DNA from: Tetraselmis striata
Taxonomy: Eukaryota > Chlorophyta > Chlorodendrophyceae > Chlorodendrales > Chlorodendraceae
Assembly: GCA_006384855.1 (NCBI GenBank)
Contig: VCJN01001706.1
Coordinates: forward strand, 1 to 64,000
DNA length: 64,000 nucleotides
Direction of reading: 5' to 3'
Shown: one piece after another, positions 13,207-23,960 of the stretch
Layout of the letters: every line of letters starts with the position of its first letter
Position numbering within the stretch: the stretch's first letter is position 1
Notes under the pieces: generated by a model
Databases searched by the model: none
Told to the model about the DNA's origin: nothing
Seen by the model: only the letters and a program-made list of their open reading frames with translations
Position numbers and translations under genes: made by a program

Positions 13207-13372
13207 ATGGTCAGATGTAGTCATCTAGAGGTTTACAGTACTTAGCAATGTTGTACTGCGCACGATCCCCGCGGTCGGCGCACGGACTGGGGCCTGCCGG
13301 CCCGCACCCGCACCACGACCTGAGGGATCCACCCTCGGGCACCGGCACTCTCTGCTTTGCGCTCGCCTCAAC
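13207..13372 (+). repeat. Split direct repeat A1 of T1
   Basis: 166 bp, near-identical to 14762-14927. Both start at ATGGTCAGATG and diverge just after CGCCTCAAC. Confidence 0.9.
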
Positions 13373-13492
13373 GCGCAAGCAGTCTCGACTCTAGCAGTCG
13401 AGCAGAGTGTCAGCTTACTCTATGCCGACTCGGACCCGAGCCTCAGCCTCCCGAGACGCTACACCTTCCCCACCCCGCGACAGCAGGGTAGG

Positions 13493-14761
13493 ATGCCCCC
13501 TCGCCATGTACCGGAAGACGCCCTAGTCGACGACGCCCCGGGCGGCTCCACAGCGGCATCCATCGCGGAATTGGAAAAACGCCTGACGGCCCAAGCAATA
13601 GCCCTGGAGAAGCGGCTGGCCGAGCAGTTCGAGGCGGCTACGGCCGCCTTACTCGCTCGACTGGCCCCTCCCGTGCAATCGCCTCCTCCCAAAGGCACCC
13701 AGCCAGCCATTCCCGCGGGCGCACCTGCGCCCGAGGGTGGTGAGCAAGGAGCGCAAGAGCCCCTTCTCGCTGAGCTGGACGCACTCGACACCGAGCTCGA
13801 GTACGTCGACTTCGCCTACTTCGGCCAAGTCCCCCCTTCCGGTCTGGAGCCACCCCCACGCGACGGCGACGAGCCTCGCTTGTGGATTCTGACCGGCGAC
13901 ACCGAATTGGAAAAACGCCTGACGGCCCAAGCAATAGCCCTGGAGAAGCGGCTGGCCGAGCAGTTCGAGGCGGCTACGGCCGCCGTACTCGCTCGACTGG
14001 CCCCTCCCGTGCAACCGCTTCCTCCCAAAGGCACCCAGGCAGCCATTCCCGCGGGCGCGCCTGCGCCCGAGGGTGGTGAGCAAGGAGCGCAAGAGCCCCT
14101 TCCTGCTGAGCTGGACGCACTCGACACCGAGCTCGAGTACGTCGACTTCGCCTACTTCGGTCAAGTCCCCCCTTCCGGTCTGGAGCCACCCCCACGCGAC
14201 GGCGACGAGCCTCGCTTGTGGATTCTGACGGACGACACCGCCGCCCGCGGCCTCGCGGAGCAGCGGGGTCTGACAGCGTACGACAAGTACCTGTATCTTG
14301 GCTGTTATGCTAAGGCCAGCGGCCAATCCCTGGCGGTACGGCCGTCACTGCAGTACAGTGTACAGTACCCGGGCCGCCCGTCCCGCGCACGCTGCCCGCG
14401 CCCGGGCTCTGGAGCGCCCTGGACGGTGTCGATGGCGGCCGAGCCCCACCTTCTTGCCGCCCTCTCTCCGGCGCCGGCCTGCCGACCAAGTTTTGGAGCG
14501 TCTCCCCGCTGGAGCCTTCCGCCGCTTGGTCCTTTTCAGCCACTCCCACTGACTGGCTGCGGGACGCCTGCCTGGCGGCGGGCGCCCAGCCGCCCCCCAG
14601 TGTCACGTGGGCATCGCACAGGTTGCGCAAAAGGCGCGGCCTCGGCAGCGAGCTGCTATGCTGCGGTTCTGCTACTAGCTCGTCCCCGTCCGGCCGCTAC
14701 ACTTCGCTACCTGTGCAAGCCTTTGGCTTTCTTCTCTGGCAAGTCGTGCCTCCTTGGGTAA
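13493..14761 (+). pseudogene. gag-like ORF of T1 with 336-bp internal duplication and recombinase remnant
   Basis: A 422-codon frame begins with MPPRHVPEDALVDDAPGG. It contains a coiled-coil-like Ala/Glu/Leu segment followed by a Pro/Ala linker and an acidic block (ELDALDTELEYVDFAYF). That whole module is duplicated in tandem (13568-13903 and 13904-14239, 112 codons each). It resembles the N-terminal part of the gag-like ORFs in the elements at 43-54 kb. Near 14600-14660 a frame-shifted remnant (HRLRK followed by GAASAA) matches the HSLRKGAASAA catalytic region of the recombinase at 50.7 kb. T1 is therefore an internally deleted derivative. Confidence 0.6.
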
Positions 14762-14764
14762 ATG
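14732..14764 (+). repeat. Split direct repeat B1 of T1
   Basis: 33 bp ending in CCTTGGGTAAATG, abutting A2. Its partner is B2 at 15030-15062. Confidence 0.85.
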
Positions 14765-14927
14765 GTCAGATGTAGTCATCTAGAGGTTTACAGTACTTAG
14801 CAATGTTGTACTGCGCACGATCCCCGCGGTCGGCGCACGGACTGGGGCCTGCTGGCCCGCACCAGCACCACGACCTGAGGGATCCACCCTCGGGCACCGG
14901 CACTCTCTGCTTTGCGCTCGCCTCAAC
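14762..14927 (+). repeat. Split direct repeat A2 of T1
   Basis: Partner of A1 (13207-13372); it overlaps the terminal ATG of B1. Confidence 0.9.
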
Positions 14928-15029
14928 CGGCTCGCGCACCCACCCACCCTCAGCCATCTTTCTGCGCTAGGAGACACCCAGGCCAAGCCTGTGGTTCTCG
15001 TCTTAGCCTCCAATGTAAGCGAGCTGACA

Positions 15030-15062
15030 TTCTTTGGCAAATCGTGCCTCCTTGGGTAAATG
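15030..15062 (+). repeat. Split direct repeat B2 of T1 (right end)
   Basis: 33 bp, 31 matches to B1. The element ends at the ATG at 15060-15062, followed by flanking TTAAAAAG. Confidence 0.85.
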
Positions 15063-15465
15063 TTAAAAAGATCCATGCTCCACGTACAGACGGACCGCAT
15101 GTCCACATGGATCTTAACATATATTCACATATGTAGGGTATGTATGAATATGTAGTAAATATGTACATATATATACATAGCAGCGACTGTAGGATGAAAT
15201 AAATATGCGGATGTAGCGCGCTGCTACGGGTACATCCTCGCCATTCGGAGCATATATATAGAGATAGTATCAGCCATCCCGCCGGGCTGTTTGCCTGGGT
15301 TCCAATATCCCGCCATCAGCGCGAACATTCACGGCGGCGAGGACGGCGCAGCAGAGGCCAACCCTCCTCTTCACCCAGGCCACAACGCGCTGTTCGCCCG
15401 CCGCCGATCCCGACCTCAGTCTCTTCTCTCCGTTCGATATCATCAGGCCGGTTGCTATAGGCAAA
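15063..15465. other. Short spacer upstream of the lumen-type gene
   Basis: AT-rich flank of T1, then the presumed 5' region of the gene starting at 15466. No specific promoter element can be defended. Confidence 0.5.
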
Positions 15466-16117
15466 ATGGCGTCAGTTTTGCTCACTGCTCGCGCCGCCAC
15501 CGTCGGGAGGAGGCCGGGATCCGCGTCGCTCGCTTCCTCCTCCGCCGCCGCCGCGCGGCGCGCCCACCTGCAACCGACGACGCGGGTGCGCCCTTTCGCC
15601 AATCGGCCGACTCTCGCTATCGAGAAACATAGCTCACCCCTTCTTCCGTGTGTGCAGGTTCGCGCATCGATCGGCGAGGGCCGTGGTGCGGACGCGAGCC
15701 ACCCGGTGAGAGCCGGCACCTGCTTGTTACGAACGCCCAGCAAAAAAATGACGGGGCACCATACCTGCCGCTGTGTCAAGCAGGCAGTAGCGGCGTTGGA
15801 TTTGTAATGTTCTAGTTATTAAAAAGCAGAAGCGACTTTGGTGGGTACTACAATCAAGATCCAGAGTTCAAGCCTCCTGCAGCCTTATATTTTGCTGACT
15901 GTTGCCGGCGAGTCTCGTCGGAGGCGCGAAAAGAAAACTACACCCATGAGCCATCAGCTGACTTGAAGTAGGGTCCGCCGCTCTTGGCCATCGCTCACCA
16001 GCTTGGCTGACGGGCGGCACTGGCGGCGCACGCGATGCAGGCTCGGCGACGCCTGTTGTCCGCCGCGCTGCTGGCGACCGCTCTGCAGGCGCGCGCCGCC
16101 CCGCCGGTGAGCGCAAA

Positions 16118-16149
<32 letters not shown>

Positions 16150-17241
16150 ATGGCCCCGACCACCCGCAGCCGCCGCTCCCATCCGCCCCCAGCAGTCTAC
16201 GCTGCTGCTTGCGGGCATGCCTGCACCCCGGATAATCCCTGCATGGCGCAACACAGGCGGCCGCCTTTGACGCCGTGGAGGCCACGCGAGGCTTCCTGCG
16301 CCCCACATCGGTGGCGCCCGAGCAGGCGCTCGTGCAGCTGCTGGACGCCCGCGGCACCGCGCTGGAGCTGCAGGTGCGCTATCTGCCCTTTTTATGATTC
16401 GTTATTAATATGATGAATATCAGTTTCTATTCGCTGGCGTTCTTGAAAATAGGCCCCCAGCTGCTCTGCTAATCGTGTGCCCCCCCCCCCCCCCCCCCCC
16501 GCGCGCCCCGCCCCGCAGATGCTGGCAGACACCCCGGAGGACAGCGAGGAGCGCTTCCGTGCGCGGGCCATCCTGCCGGGCATGGCAGGCGCGCTGAGAA
16601 AGGTACTGCGAGCGGGGCCCAACCTCTCCTCGGACACGATACCCCGAAAAGTGTGCAGCAGAGGCCAAACCCGCCGCTGCGATCATGTCACCATCCGCCT
16701 GGTGGATAGATGCATGTAGCAGAACGACCGGCAGGACCTGCCGCGTAAAAGTACCACTTACTTGGGTGCCTAGACATGGTGGCTTTCCCCCCTGCATCAA
16801 GTTGCTTATCCACGCAGGTTGTGTGTAATGGTCGGTCATATGCCCGCATGAGTACACTAACGAGAAATCGGCCAATGGGCGCAAGTTGCGGCTCCACGAT
16901 GCCATCCTTGGCTGACCGGTGGCGCATTGCGGGGGGCGCAGGTGCAGGCGGCAGCCCCCGCAGCGCTGCAGCTGGCGGGCGGCGACGTGGAGGCGGCGCT
17001 GGGCGACCGCTACGGCGGCGAGGGCGGCGCGGCCGCGGTGGGCCTGCTGGACGGCGTGTACCTGGCGGTGGGGCGCGTGCTCACCATCAGCGGCCGGACC
17101 ATCAAGGAGGACGCGCTTGTGCCGGGCGCCACCGCCTGCGGGGCCGCCGCCGCCGCGATCGACGAGCTCCTGGGGAAAGTGCCGGGCGACAAGGTGCAGG
17201 AGGCGCAGGCCACGCGGGCGGCGCGGCGCGCCGGGAAGTGA
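15466..17241 (+). CDS. Putative plastid-targeted thylakoid-lumen-type protein
   Basis: Five exons, all phase 0: 15466-15585, 16041-16106, 16257-16373, 16519-16602, 16942-17241 (TGA), about 228 residues. The N terminus is a Ser/Ala/Arg-rich transit-like segment (MASVLLTARAATVGRRPG). A second leader follows after the first intron, ARRRLLSAALLATALQARA, with an Arg pair and an AxA-type cleavage site. Such bipartite leaders are typical of lumenal proteins on the Tat pathway. The mature part is Ala-rich and likely helical, with blocks TRGFLRPTSVAPEQALVQLL and TISGRTIKEDALVPG. I do not recognise the family; a PsbQ-like helical bundle is only a guess. Donors are gtgcgc, gtgagc, gtgcgc and gtactg. C tracts lie 12 nt after donor 2 and just upstream of acceptor 3. 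Confidence 0.72.
16119..16148 (+). repeat. C30 tract in intron 2
   Basis: Begins 12 nt after the donor at 16107, C on the sense strand. A second tract, C21 at 16480-16500, precedes the acceptor of exon 4. Confidence 0.9.
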
Positions 17242-18212
17242 GGCTCCACCACCAGGGGGTGGGGGGGTGGGGGGGGGGGGGGCTTTGCCGCCATCATTAA
17301 ACAACGGCAACCAGCGGCAAGAAGGTATCTCATCTGCACACCCTCACCGGAGCCACGTGACGCCATGTACGCAAGTTGAAATTGTCGGCCAACCGTGATA
17401 ATGCCATAACAACGTGGCGCTCCGTGTAGGATGCGATGGCCACACGGCAAGGCGGGCGGGCGGGCGTGGGTGGGGGGGGGGGAGAAGGGTTAGTTTGGCA
17501 TGTGGGGGAAAGGCTTTTTGCCGCCTCTGGAGGCTTGTCTTCCTCGTCAGCTGTGACCTCGCATGCGCCGGTGGCCGCCAAGAGGCGCATGCATGGGGAC
17601 ATCTACCTCGTCTCCTGGCTGATCGGGGCTCTCTCCGCACCCTCCCGCCAGCCCGCCCCAGCCGCCCGCACCATTTCATTGCCAGGTTTGCCCGGTACAA
17701 CATCAAGAGTGAACGGTTTTGCCACATCAGCGTGTCGATACTTTCCGAGATGCATCCAGATGATATCTCTTGACTCTGTTCAATGCTCCCGCGTCAAAGG
17801 TAATTAGTATGCGCGAAGCAAAGCGAACTCTCCATAGCTTGTTTGGTGCACTACTCGTATAAACTAATAGTATTAAAGTTCGGCGATTATAAAGACAGAA
17901 TATTAAATATGTTGATTAAATTGGATTATATTGATAGAAAACTGACAGATACGTATTATTTGTATTGCGAATCGATTTCGGAAAGCACTAAGGCATTGTT
18001 TGAGTTCGTATTGCCCATGTATTCATGAAAAGTATACGTCTATTGTTTTCTTTTTAGAGAAAACACAGAGAGCGACACGGGATGCGGGCCAAGGTAACGC
18101 AGTAAGAAGGCGTTAATCATCATACTGGCGGCATTACGCGCGATACTTTTACACTATCTATAGTACTCATAAAAAGTTGAAGTGTATTCAACGCGGATAT
18201 ATATATATATAC

Positions 18213-18253
<41 letters not shown>

Positions 18254-19323
18254 CTGGTAATGATTATCTGGCGCGTTTGGTAAGGATATTGCAGACATGG
18301 AGGATATACTGCAGCAATACTGCAAACATGAACTAAAACGTAATATCCTTACTATTACGTCTAAACAATGTATCATGTTGGAACTCTAGCAATACTGAGG
18401 TAGAAGAGCATAGAATAATAACAGAATAGAGTGAAAATAGAAAAAACGCTAGAAGGGTGGCAAAATATGGCCAGGCATCGACGTTTCAATGTGTGCCACC
18501 TACACTCTAGTACATACTTATTGCAGTGCCATGTCGAAATTTCATGGAGATTCGCGGTTGCCACAGCCCATTTCGTCCATGGTAAAAGTTTGGGTATAGT
18601 GTATGACCCGACCGGACGTGACTCAATATACCAGTATCACCAGCAACCCTGAACCAGCCCATACCCAGGTGGATTCCCACCGCACTTGCTCAGCAGTGAC
18701 AGTGCCGGCGATGGTTCAATGCTCATGATGGCCGAAGTAGCATGACACCCGGCATGTGGCCACAGCGGCTCGACAGTGACTGCAATCGATGGAGCGCTCG
18801 CCTCCGCGCTTGCGTGTCCACAGCCCCTTGAATGCTATGAATGCTCCCGCTCGGCATGACGCCGCTAGTGACTGCACCGCGCCGCAAAAAAGAAGCGGGC
18901 CATTACACACTGTCTCAGGGATGTTCTCATTATCACCGCTTGCCGACAGTCGACGCCTGCCTCTGCTTGCGTCCCCCTCTACCTGCTTATTGCGGCGCCC
19001 GACGCGTCCCCTTTCCCCGGGGACAGCTCGAGAGATGCCTCGCTCGGCGCCGGCGGCTTCCGGCACCGCCGGGCGCGGCAACCCCGCCGGTGCCGGGACA
19101 GGCTGTCGCGACATCCCGTACCGTCGACGTCCGGGGCCGGGGTTCGCCCACGTTCGGCCGGACGGCGACCACCCGTCCGCCCGCCTGGTGCGGGCGGGGC
19201 GCTCTTTCTAAATGGTCGTTCATACACCGTGCTTGTGTTGCTGTCGAGACTAGCACTTTTTGCTTGGGCGTAGTTAAAAGCAGTACTCGCGGCGCCCGGC
19301 GTGGGTCGACGAGGTTGGACTCG
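17242..19323. other. Intergenic; TA microsatellite
   Basis: G tract at 17269-17282 just after the lumen-type gene. A TA/TATG microsatellite lies at about 18199-18254. The 17.8-18.7 kb part is AT-rich. No gene is supportable; the GC-rich stretch 18.95-19.2 kb has open frames on both strands without family character. Confidence 0.6.
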
Positions 19324-20047
19324 TCAGCGGATGTGCGTGCGCAGGAGCGAGCCGACGGACGAGTCGTTGACCGAGCCCTGCATCTTGGCGCCGGGGAAGA
19401 TGTTCCAGAAGCGAAGCGTCTCGTCGCCCGCGCCCGTGACGATGGTCTGCCCGTCGGGGCTGACGGCGAGGTAGAGCACGCGCATGGTGTGCCCCGTCAG
19501 CGTGGCCAGCTTGGACATGCTAGGGTAGCGCCACACCACGATCTGGTTTTGGCTGTACCCGTGCGTCGACGCCAGCTCGTTCACGTTCTTGGACCATACG
19601 AGGTTGCACACCTGGCTGCCCGTGTCCACGCAGCTCACCGCGCTCGAGGTCGTCGTGTTCCAAAACCTGCCGGCGGAGGGAGGGGCGCGCACGGGAATAG
19701 ACGAGGCTCAGCGCCCGCGCTTACCGCCGCTTCAAACGAACAATGCTGGCTTAGTACCGACACCCTGGAGTGGCTATGATAATACTATTAACACGATGTA
19801 AGCTAATACTGGTACCTGCAATCAGTTCACACGACAATGATTACTATATGAGTAATCATGTAGGAAAACTATGTTTTTTTTCATGTGGTATTCGAAATCA
19901 ACGAGCACGACACGACACGCAATGTCATCCACAGTGGAAGCATCGAGGCGATGTCGCCAAAACGTTATTTTTAATCCAGCCATCGAAGGCAATTGAATGG
20001 TACTATCACATGATGTATTCGAAAACTTTCGACGACAGCAGAGGCCT

Positions 20048-20078
<31 letters not shown>

Positions 20079-23000
20079 CTGATGCAGCGGTCCGCGGTGC
20101 CGCCGCCGGAGGCGAGCACGCCGTGCTGGTGCGGCGACCACGCGATCGCCTTCACCGCGGCCGTGTGCTCGCTGAAGCGCACCAGCGGGTTGGGGCGCGC
20201 CGCGTTCCAGATGAGGAGCTGGTTGTCGTTGCCGCCCGACGCCAGCTCCCGGTCGTCGTACGACCACTGCGGTCGGGAACGCCTCACAGGTCGTTAGTAC
20301 CAATCCCGACTCATATCATGGCTCGTCTGTATATAGCATATCGATCCCTCGAGTCCTTCTATATAATGAAGGGAAAATTGCAAAACAGGGTGCAATCCCG
20401 AGCAGTGGCAGATTGCAAAGCAGGGTGTCGACGTCCGGCGGCCCGGCCCGTAAGGGACGCTCCGGCGTCGAATCATCTGGGCGACGACGGGGCCGCCGGC
20501 CGACGCGCCTATAGGAAACGCCAGACAGGCGACTGGTGGGGCGTATCGGCGATGGGGCGCGCCGATATGATCCCCAGATATAATAGGCGCTGCGAAGCCT
20601 CGTCGGCATCTCGCGATCGGTCAAAGCCACGGGCCGGTCGCACCCTGTTTTGCAATTGTTCAAGGGTGGCAAAGTCGGGAATGCCATGTTCTGCAATTTG
20701 TCATCGCACCCTGTTTTGCAATTTTCCCTTTATTGAATATTCAGTGCTAGAGTCTGCATGTCTCACTTAGGTTTTTAAGAACCCTTGTTTCACACCCCTG
20801 GGAAGATTTAAATGGTGCATGGTACAACATATCACAATACCAGGTCACAGAGAGAGCCGCAGAGGATAAGTAGCCCCCCCAGCACATGCTATTCATTTGG
20901 CCGTCATCCGCTGTTCGATGCTTCTAACAGACTGCAGATCAGAACCTGCCCGGCTGTCAGGGTTCAGATGTAGACCAAACTACCACGGCACTATACTAAC
21001 CAAACTACTAACGGCCGTCGTAGAGACGCTGCAAGGGTTTCACTGGTGCCAGTCCTGTCCCGGGGGCGAAAAAAAAAACCACGGCACTACAGCAAATGGT
21101 CCTACAGGTAGCAGGCAAGCCCGATCTGAGGACAATGTCAGGGGTTGTTTGGTGCGTGGGCACCCGCACAGTTGCAGCGACCTAGCGCCGGCCTCGTTGT
21201 CTGCCCGCTCGGTCGCGCTGAGGTCTCGTGTACAAGAGCCCCCCGGTTCGATTCCCGGCTCTGTCTTTTCAGGGCAATATCGACCGGGCCCGTGTCCCGG
21301 GTTAACCCGGTTGATGCATTAGCCCTTCGGGGTTCGAATGAGGCAATAGTCCAAGGGCTGTGTCAGACCTACGACTGCAGTTGGCGCGCGGGGGTCAGGT
21401 GCTGGGGCGGCTTCGGCCGATTAAGCAAGGGCCGCGACCTTTACTTTACTTTCTAGTGACGGCCTGCTCCGGGCCTTACGTGCCACCACTTGACCGTATG
21501 CTCAGGCGCAAGTGATGCGTTGGCCGTATGCACCAGGAGTGATGGAAGGGGGTGGGGTGGGGTGGAGAGAGGGGGGGGGGGGGGGGGGCACCTTGAGGCC
21601 GCACACCTCGCTTCGGTGGCCCTGCAGCTTCATGTAGAAGGGGTCCTTGGCGCGGACGTCGCGCTGCAGGATGCTGCGGTCCCGGCTGCCGCTCGACAGC
21701 ACGTGCGAGTTCCACGCGAGCGTGCCCACCCGGTTGCGATGCCCCGACATGCTGCGCACCCTGCCGGGAGAGGGTGCAACCACATGGGCGAGGGGACGGG
21801 GCTCAGCCACTGTCAACCGGACAGACAATCGGACACATGCAGGTTGACCGATTTACATCGGTATAACCACTTAAAACTGCCCCTGTACATATCGATATAC
21901 ACATACACTTATACATATACTATTATATACAGTAATATATGTATACATATTTATATGTATATTTCAAGTTTATAAGTGCTTACGTATGTAGTAAGCGAGA
22001 GAGGGAGGGTGATGGGGGGTGGGGAAGGGGGGGGGGGGGGGGGGGGCACACTTCTTGCACTTGGCAACGTCCCAGATCTGCACTTCTGCGTCCCGAAAGG
22101 TGCCGATTGCGAGGTACGTGCCGCGCTGCGTCCACGCGACCGAGCACACCTCGTCGTTGCTGCCGAGGTCGCACAGCTTGGTGACCTTGCTGGTGCACGC
22201 GCTCCACAGGTACACCGAGGAGCCGAGGCCCACCGCCAGCACATTCTGCGCGGACCAATCCACCAGGTTGAGGTAGAAGTCGTCCTGCAGGCAGGGCGCG
22301 TCCAGCACCTGTGGGGGCAAAGGGGGGGCAGATGGTCAGCGTCAGCAGCCGGGCGGCATAGGCAGGCCCGGGGGCACACTGCGGGCAGCCGAAATGACAA
22401 TTGCAGAGGACGGCCGTCAAGGGAAGAGGGGCGGTGTCCAGGATTTGCCAAGCTTTTCTGCCGTAGCTGAATTCGTCGACAATCGGTGATTCAGGCTGGA
22501 ATTGGATTGACACGTCCGCCACCATGGTAATGCCTGTACGCTCCCATGGGCCATCCCGCCAGACCCCCCGCTCCCGCCCCCCACGGTACCACCCCCTCTG
22601 AGCGCACCTTGAAAGGCGCGCGCGCAATCTTGCGGACCGTTCGCCGCGGGCTGCCAACCGCCGCGCTGTGCGTGGCGTCCAGCCCGATGGGTGAGCGCGA
22701 GTAGGGCGAGGGCGTGGGCTCGCCGGCAGCGGCATTGGGGTGGCCGCCGCTCTTGAAGCGCAGCAGCTTCTTTGCGGGGCTGAGGAAGGAGGCACAGAGA
22801 GGGAGGGAGTCAGCGCGGTGTGGCGTATATAGTGAAGGTAAAGGTATGCATGCGCACATATAAGGATTACCGGTGTAAATAAATTGAAGTAAACCAGCAA
22901 GTTCCAATTTTCCACTGTGCGATGGGAGGCAAATTGCAGCGACAGTGCGCGTGTGGGGGAGAAGATTGGGGAGTACAACAGGGGCGGGCGGGGGAAGGGA

Positions 23001-23960
23001 GGGGGGGGGGGGGTGTGATTTGCCTCGAGGGCGAGCGTGGCCCCTCCACGCCGCTAGTGCCGGCCTTGCCAGGCGAGCCGGGCAGCTCCGCCCCTCTGGC
23101 GCCGAGCAGCTCCCGGCCCAGCATCATGCTGTACGCCGCCGCCGAGTCCTGCCGATAGCGAAAGGCACAGAGACCACCGGGCGTTAATGAGCGCCGCCGA
23201 TCACCGACTGCCACATGCTGATCTCAGCCGCCAGCCACGGCGTGGACGGCGTAGTGCGGCAGACCTGGCCCCGGATCCCCGGTCCGTTTCGGCCGCCCTC
23301 TAATAGCGACTAAACAATAGGAAAAATATATACTTTGTCGGGAGACCAGCCGGCGTGGCAGTTGAATTGATGCACCCGGATCGGCCGGACGGAGTAGACG
23401 GCCAGGCGAGGCGCGAGAAACGGCACCCACGGGCGCTCGCGGCCATACGTAAACTTGGCTGGCGGTGTTTCCTCTTGTGCGCTGTGCAGGCTGCAGAGCT
23501 GCTTGCGCCGGGACCCGGTGGCAGTTATGGCGAATAGGTAAATAAAGTGACTCGTCACATCGGATATAAATAATCTGGATAGAAAGAAAGAATGAAAAAA
23601 TATAATAAGAAGGGAGGCGCGCGCCCCCCCCCCCCCCCCCCCCCCGCCCCCCCCCGGGGGAAAAATATAAGAAGAAGCCGGGGGGGGGGGGGGGGGGGGG
23701 GCGGGCACCTCGCGCTCCGCGTTCTGCACAGACTCTGCGGGCGCACCCGCCGCAGGCGCTGCCATCAGCTGGTAGGACAGGTTAGATGTGGAGCGTGAGG
23801 GGATGAAGCGGTCCAGATATGCCGGGGCCGCGCGCACGCCGGAGGCGGTACGAGTGAGGCTGAGCCCCAGGCCGGAGGGGCCCGGCGCGCTGGATGTCCT
23901 CCCCAGCCGGCTCTCGCCGCCGCGCGCGCCCCCTGGCATGTCGCCCATACCGGACGGCAT
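19324..23960 (-). CDS. CDH1/CCS52 homologue: CCS52/Cdh1 (Fizzy-related) WD40 activator of the anaphase-promoting complex
   Basis: Seven exons: 23709-23960, 23024-23148, 22608-22779, 22052-22308, 21592-21760, 20079-20266, 19324-19666. They sum to 1506 nt, 501 residues, with every phase consistent. The C-box (DRFIPSR) lies near residue 50. The linker before the propeller reads [12 protein letters not shown] and runs into [19 protein letters not shown]. The WD40 repeats include [20 protein letters not shown] and [15 protein letters not shown], and the chain ends in the IR tail (RTHIR). These are diagnostic of Cdh1/FZR rather than Cdc20. The family recruits substrates to the APC/C in late mitosis and G1 and drives endoreduplication in plants. 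Intron 2 uses a GC donor (gcaaat). Five of six introns carry a sense C tract within 10 nt of the donor. The start is the first ATG after an in-frame stop. Confidence 0.93.
20048..20076 (-). repeat. Sense-strand C29 tract, 2 nt after a Cdh1 5' splice site
   Basis: The donor at 20078 is followed almost directly by C29 on the minus strand. Comparable tracts occur at 21571-21588, 22027-22046, 23001-23013 and 23680-23701 in the other Cdh1 introns. A run of opposite sense (C on +) lies at 23624-23645. Confidence 0.9.
20365..20734. mobile_element. 370-bp terminal-inverted-repeat element (MITE-like) in Cdh1 intron 5
   Basis: The 29-bp ends 20365-20393 and 20706-20734 are inverted copies with one mismatch (core gggaaaattgcaaaacaggg). 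A related inner inverted pair lies at about 20410-20428 and 20639-20660, so the whole can fold into a long hairpin. There is no ORF. A target-site duplication is not clear. Confidence 0.7.
20994..21077 (+). mobile_element. 5'-truncated A-tailed retrocopy with 12-bp target-site duplication
   Basis: 84 bp ending in a run of A, flanked by perfect direct repeats ACCACGGCACTA at 20982-20993 and 21078-21089. Its 3' two-thirds match 37118-37181 with a few substitutions, so it is a dispersed family. The truncation, A tail and duplication indicate LINE-type retroposition. Confidence 0.75.
21195..21452 (+). mobile_element. tRNA-derived SINE, older copy
   Basis: A tRNA-like head carries a B box (GGTTCGATTCC, 21245-21255) and a weak A box. 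The body matches the minus-strand copy at 31667-31936, and the 3' tail is CTTTA repeats. Flanks CTAGCGCCGGCCT (21182-21194) and CTAGTGACGGCCT (21453-21465) are a 13-bp target-site duplication with two mismatches, so this copy is older. Confidence 0.8.

Larger units (their letters stand above)
13207..15062 (+). mobile_element. Non-autonomous tyrosine-recombinase retroelement with split direct repeats (element T1)
   Basis: The order is A1 (13207-13372), a gag-like ORF, a remnant of a recombinase C terminus, B1 (14732-14764), A2 (14762-14927), B2 (15030-15062). A1/A2 are 166 bp each and differ at only two or three positions; B1/B2 are 33 bp with two differences. This A1-ORF-B1A2-B2 arrangement is the split-direct-repeat layout of Ngaro/PAT DIRS-like elements, not an LTR layout. 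The trinucleotide ATG is shared at the left end, at the B1/A2 junction and at the right end, as expected for recombinase-mediated integration of a circle without target-site duplication. The element is too short to encode reverse transcriptase. Confidence 0.75.

Noticed and set aside
13207..15062. LTR retrotransposon with 166-bp LTRs
   Set aside because: The second repeat type (B1/B2) lies outside the A repeats in split order. There is no primer-binding site or polypurine tract, and no target-site duplication, so split direct repeats fit better.
16420..17310. 296-codon minus-strand open frame
   Set aside because: Antisense shadow of the lumen-type gene, running through its poly(C) tract as Gly runs.
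21195..21270. Functional tRNA gene on + strand
   Set aside because: The B box is good, but the A box and acceptor pairing are poor and the sequence continues into a shared SINE body with target-site duplication.
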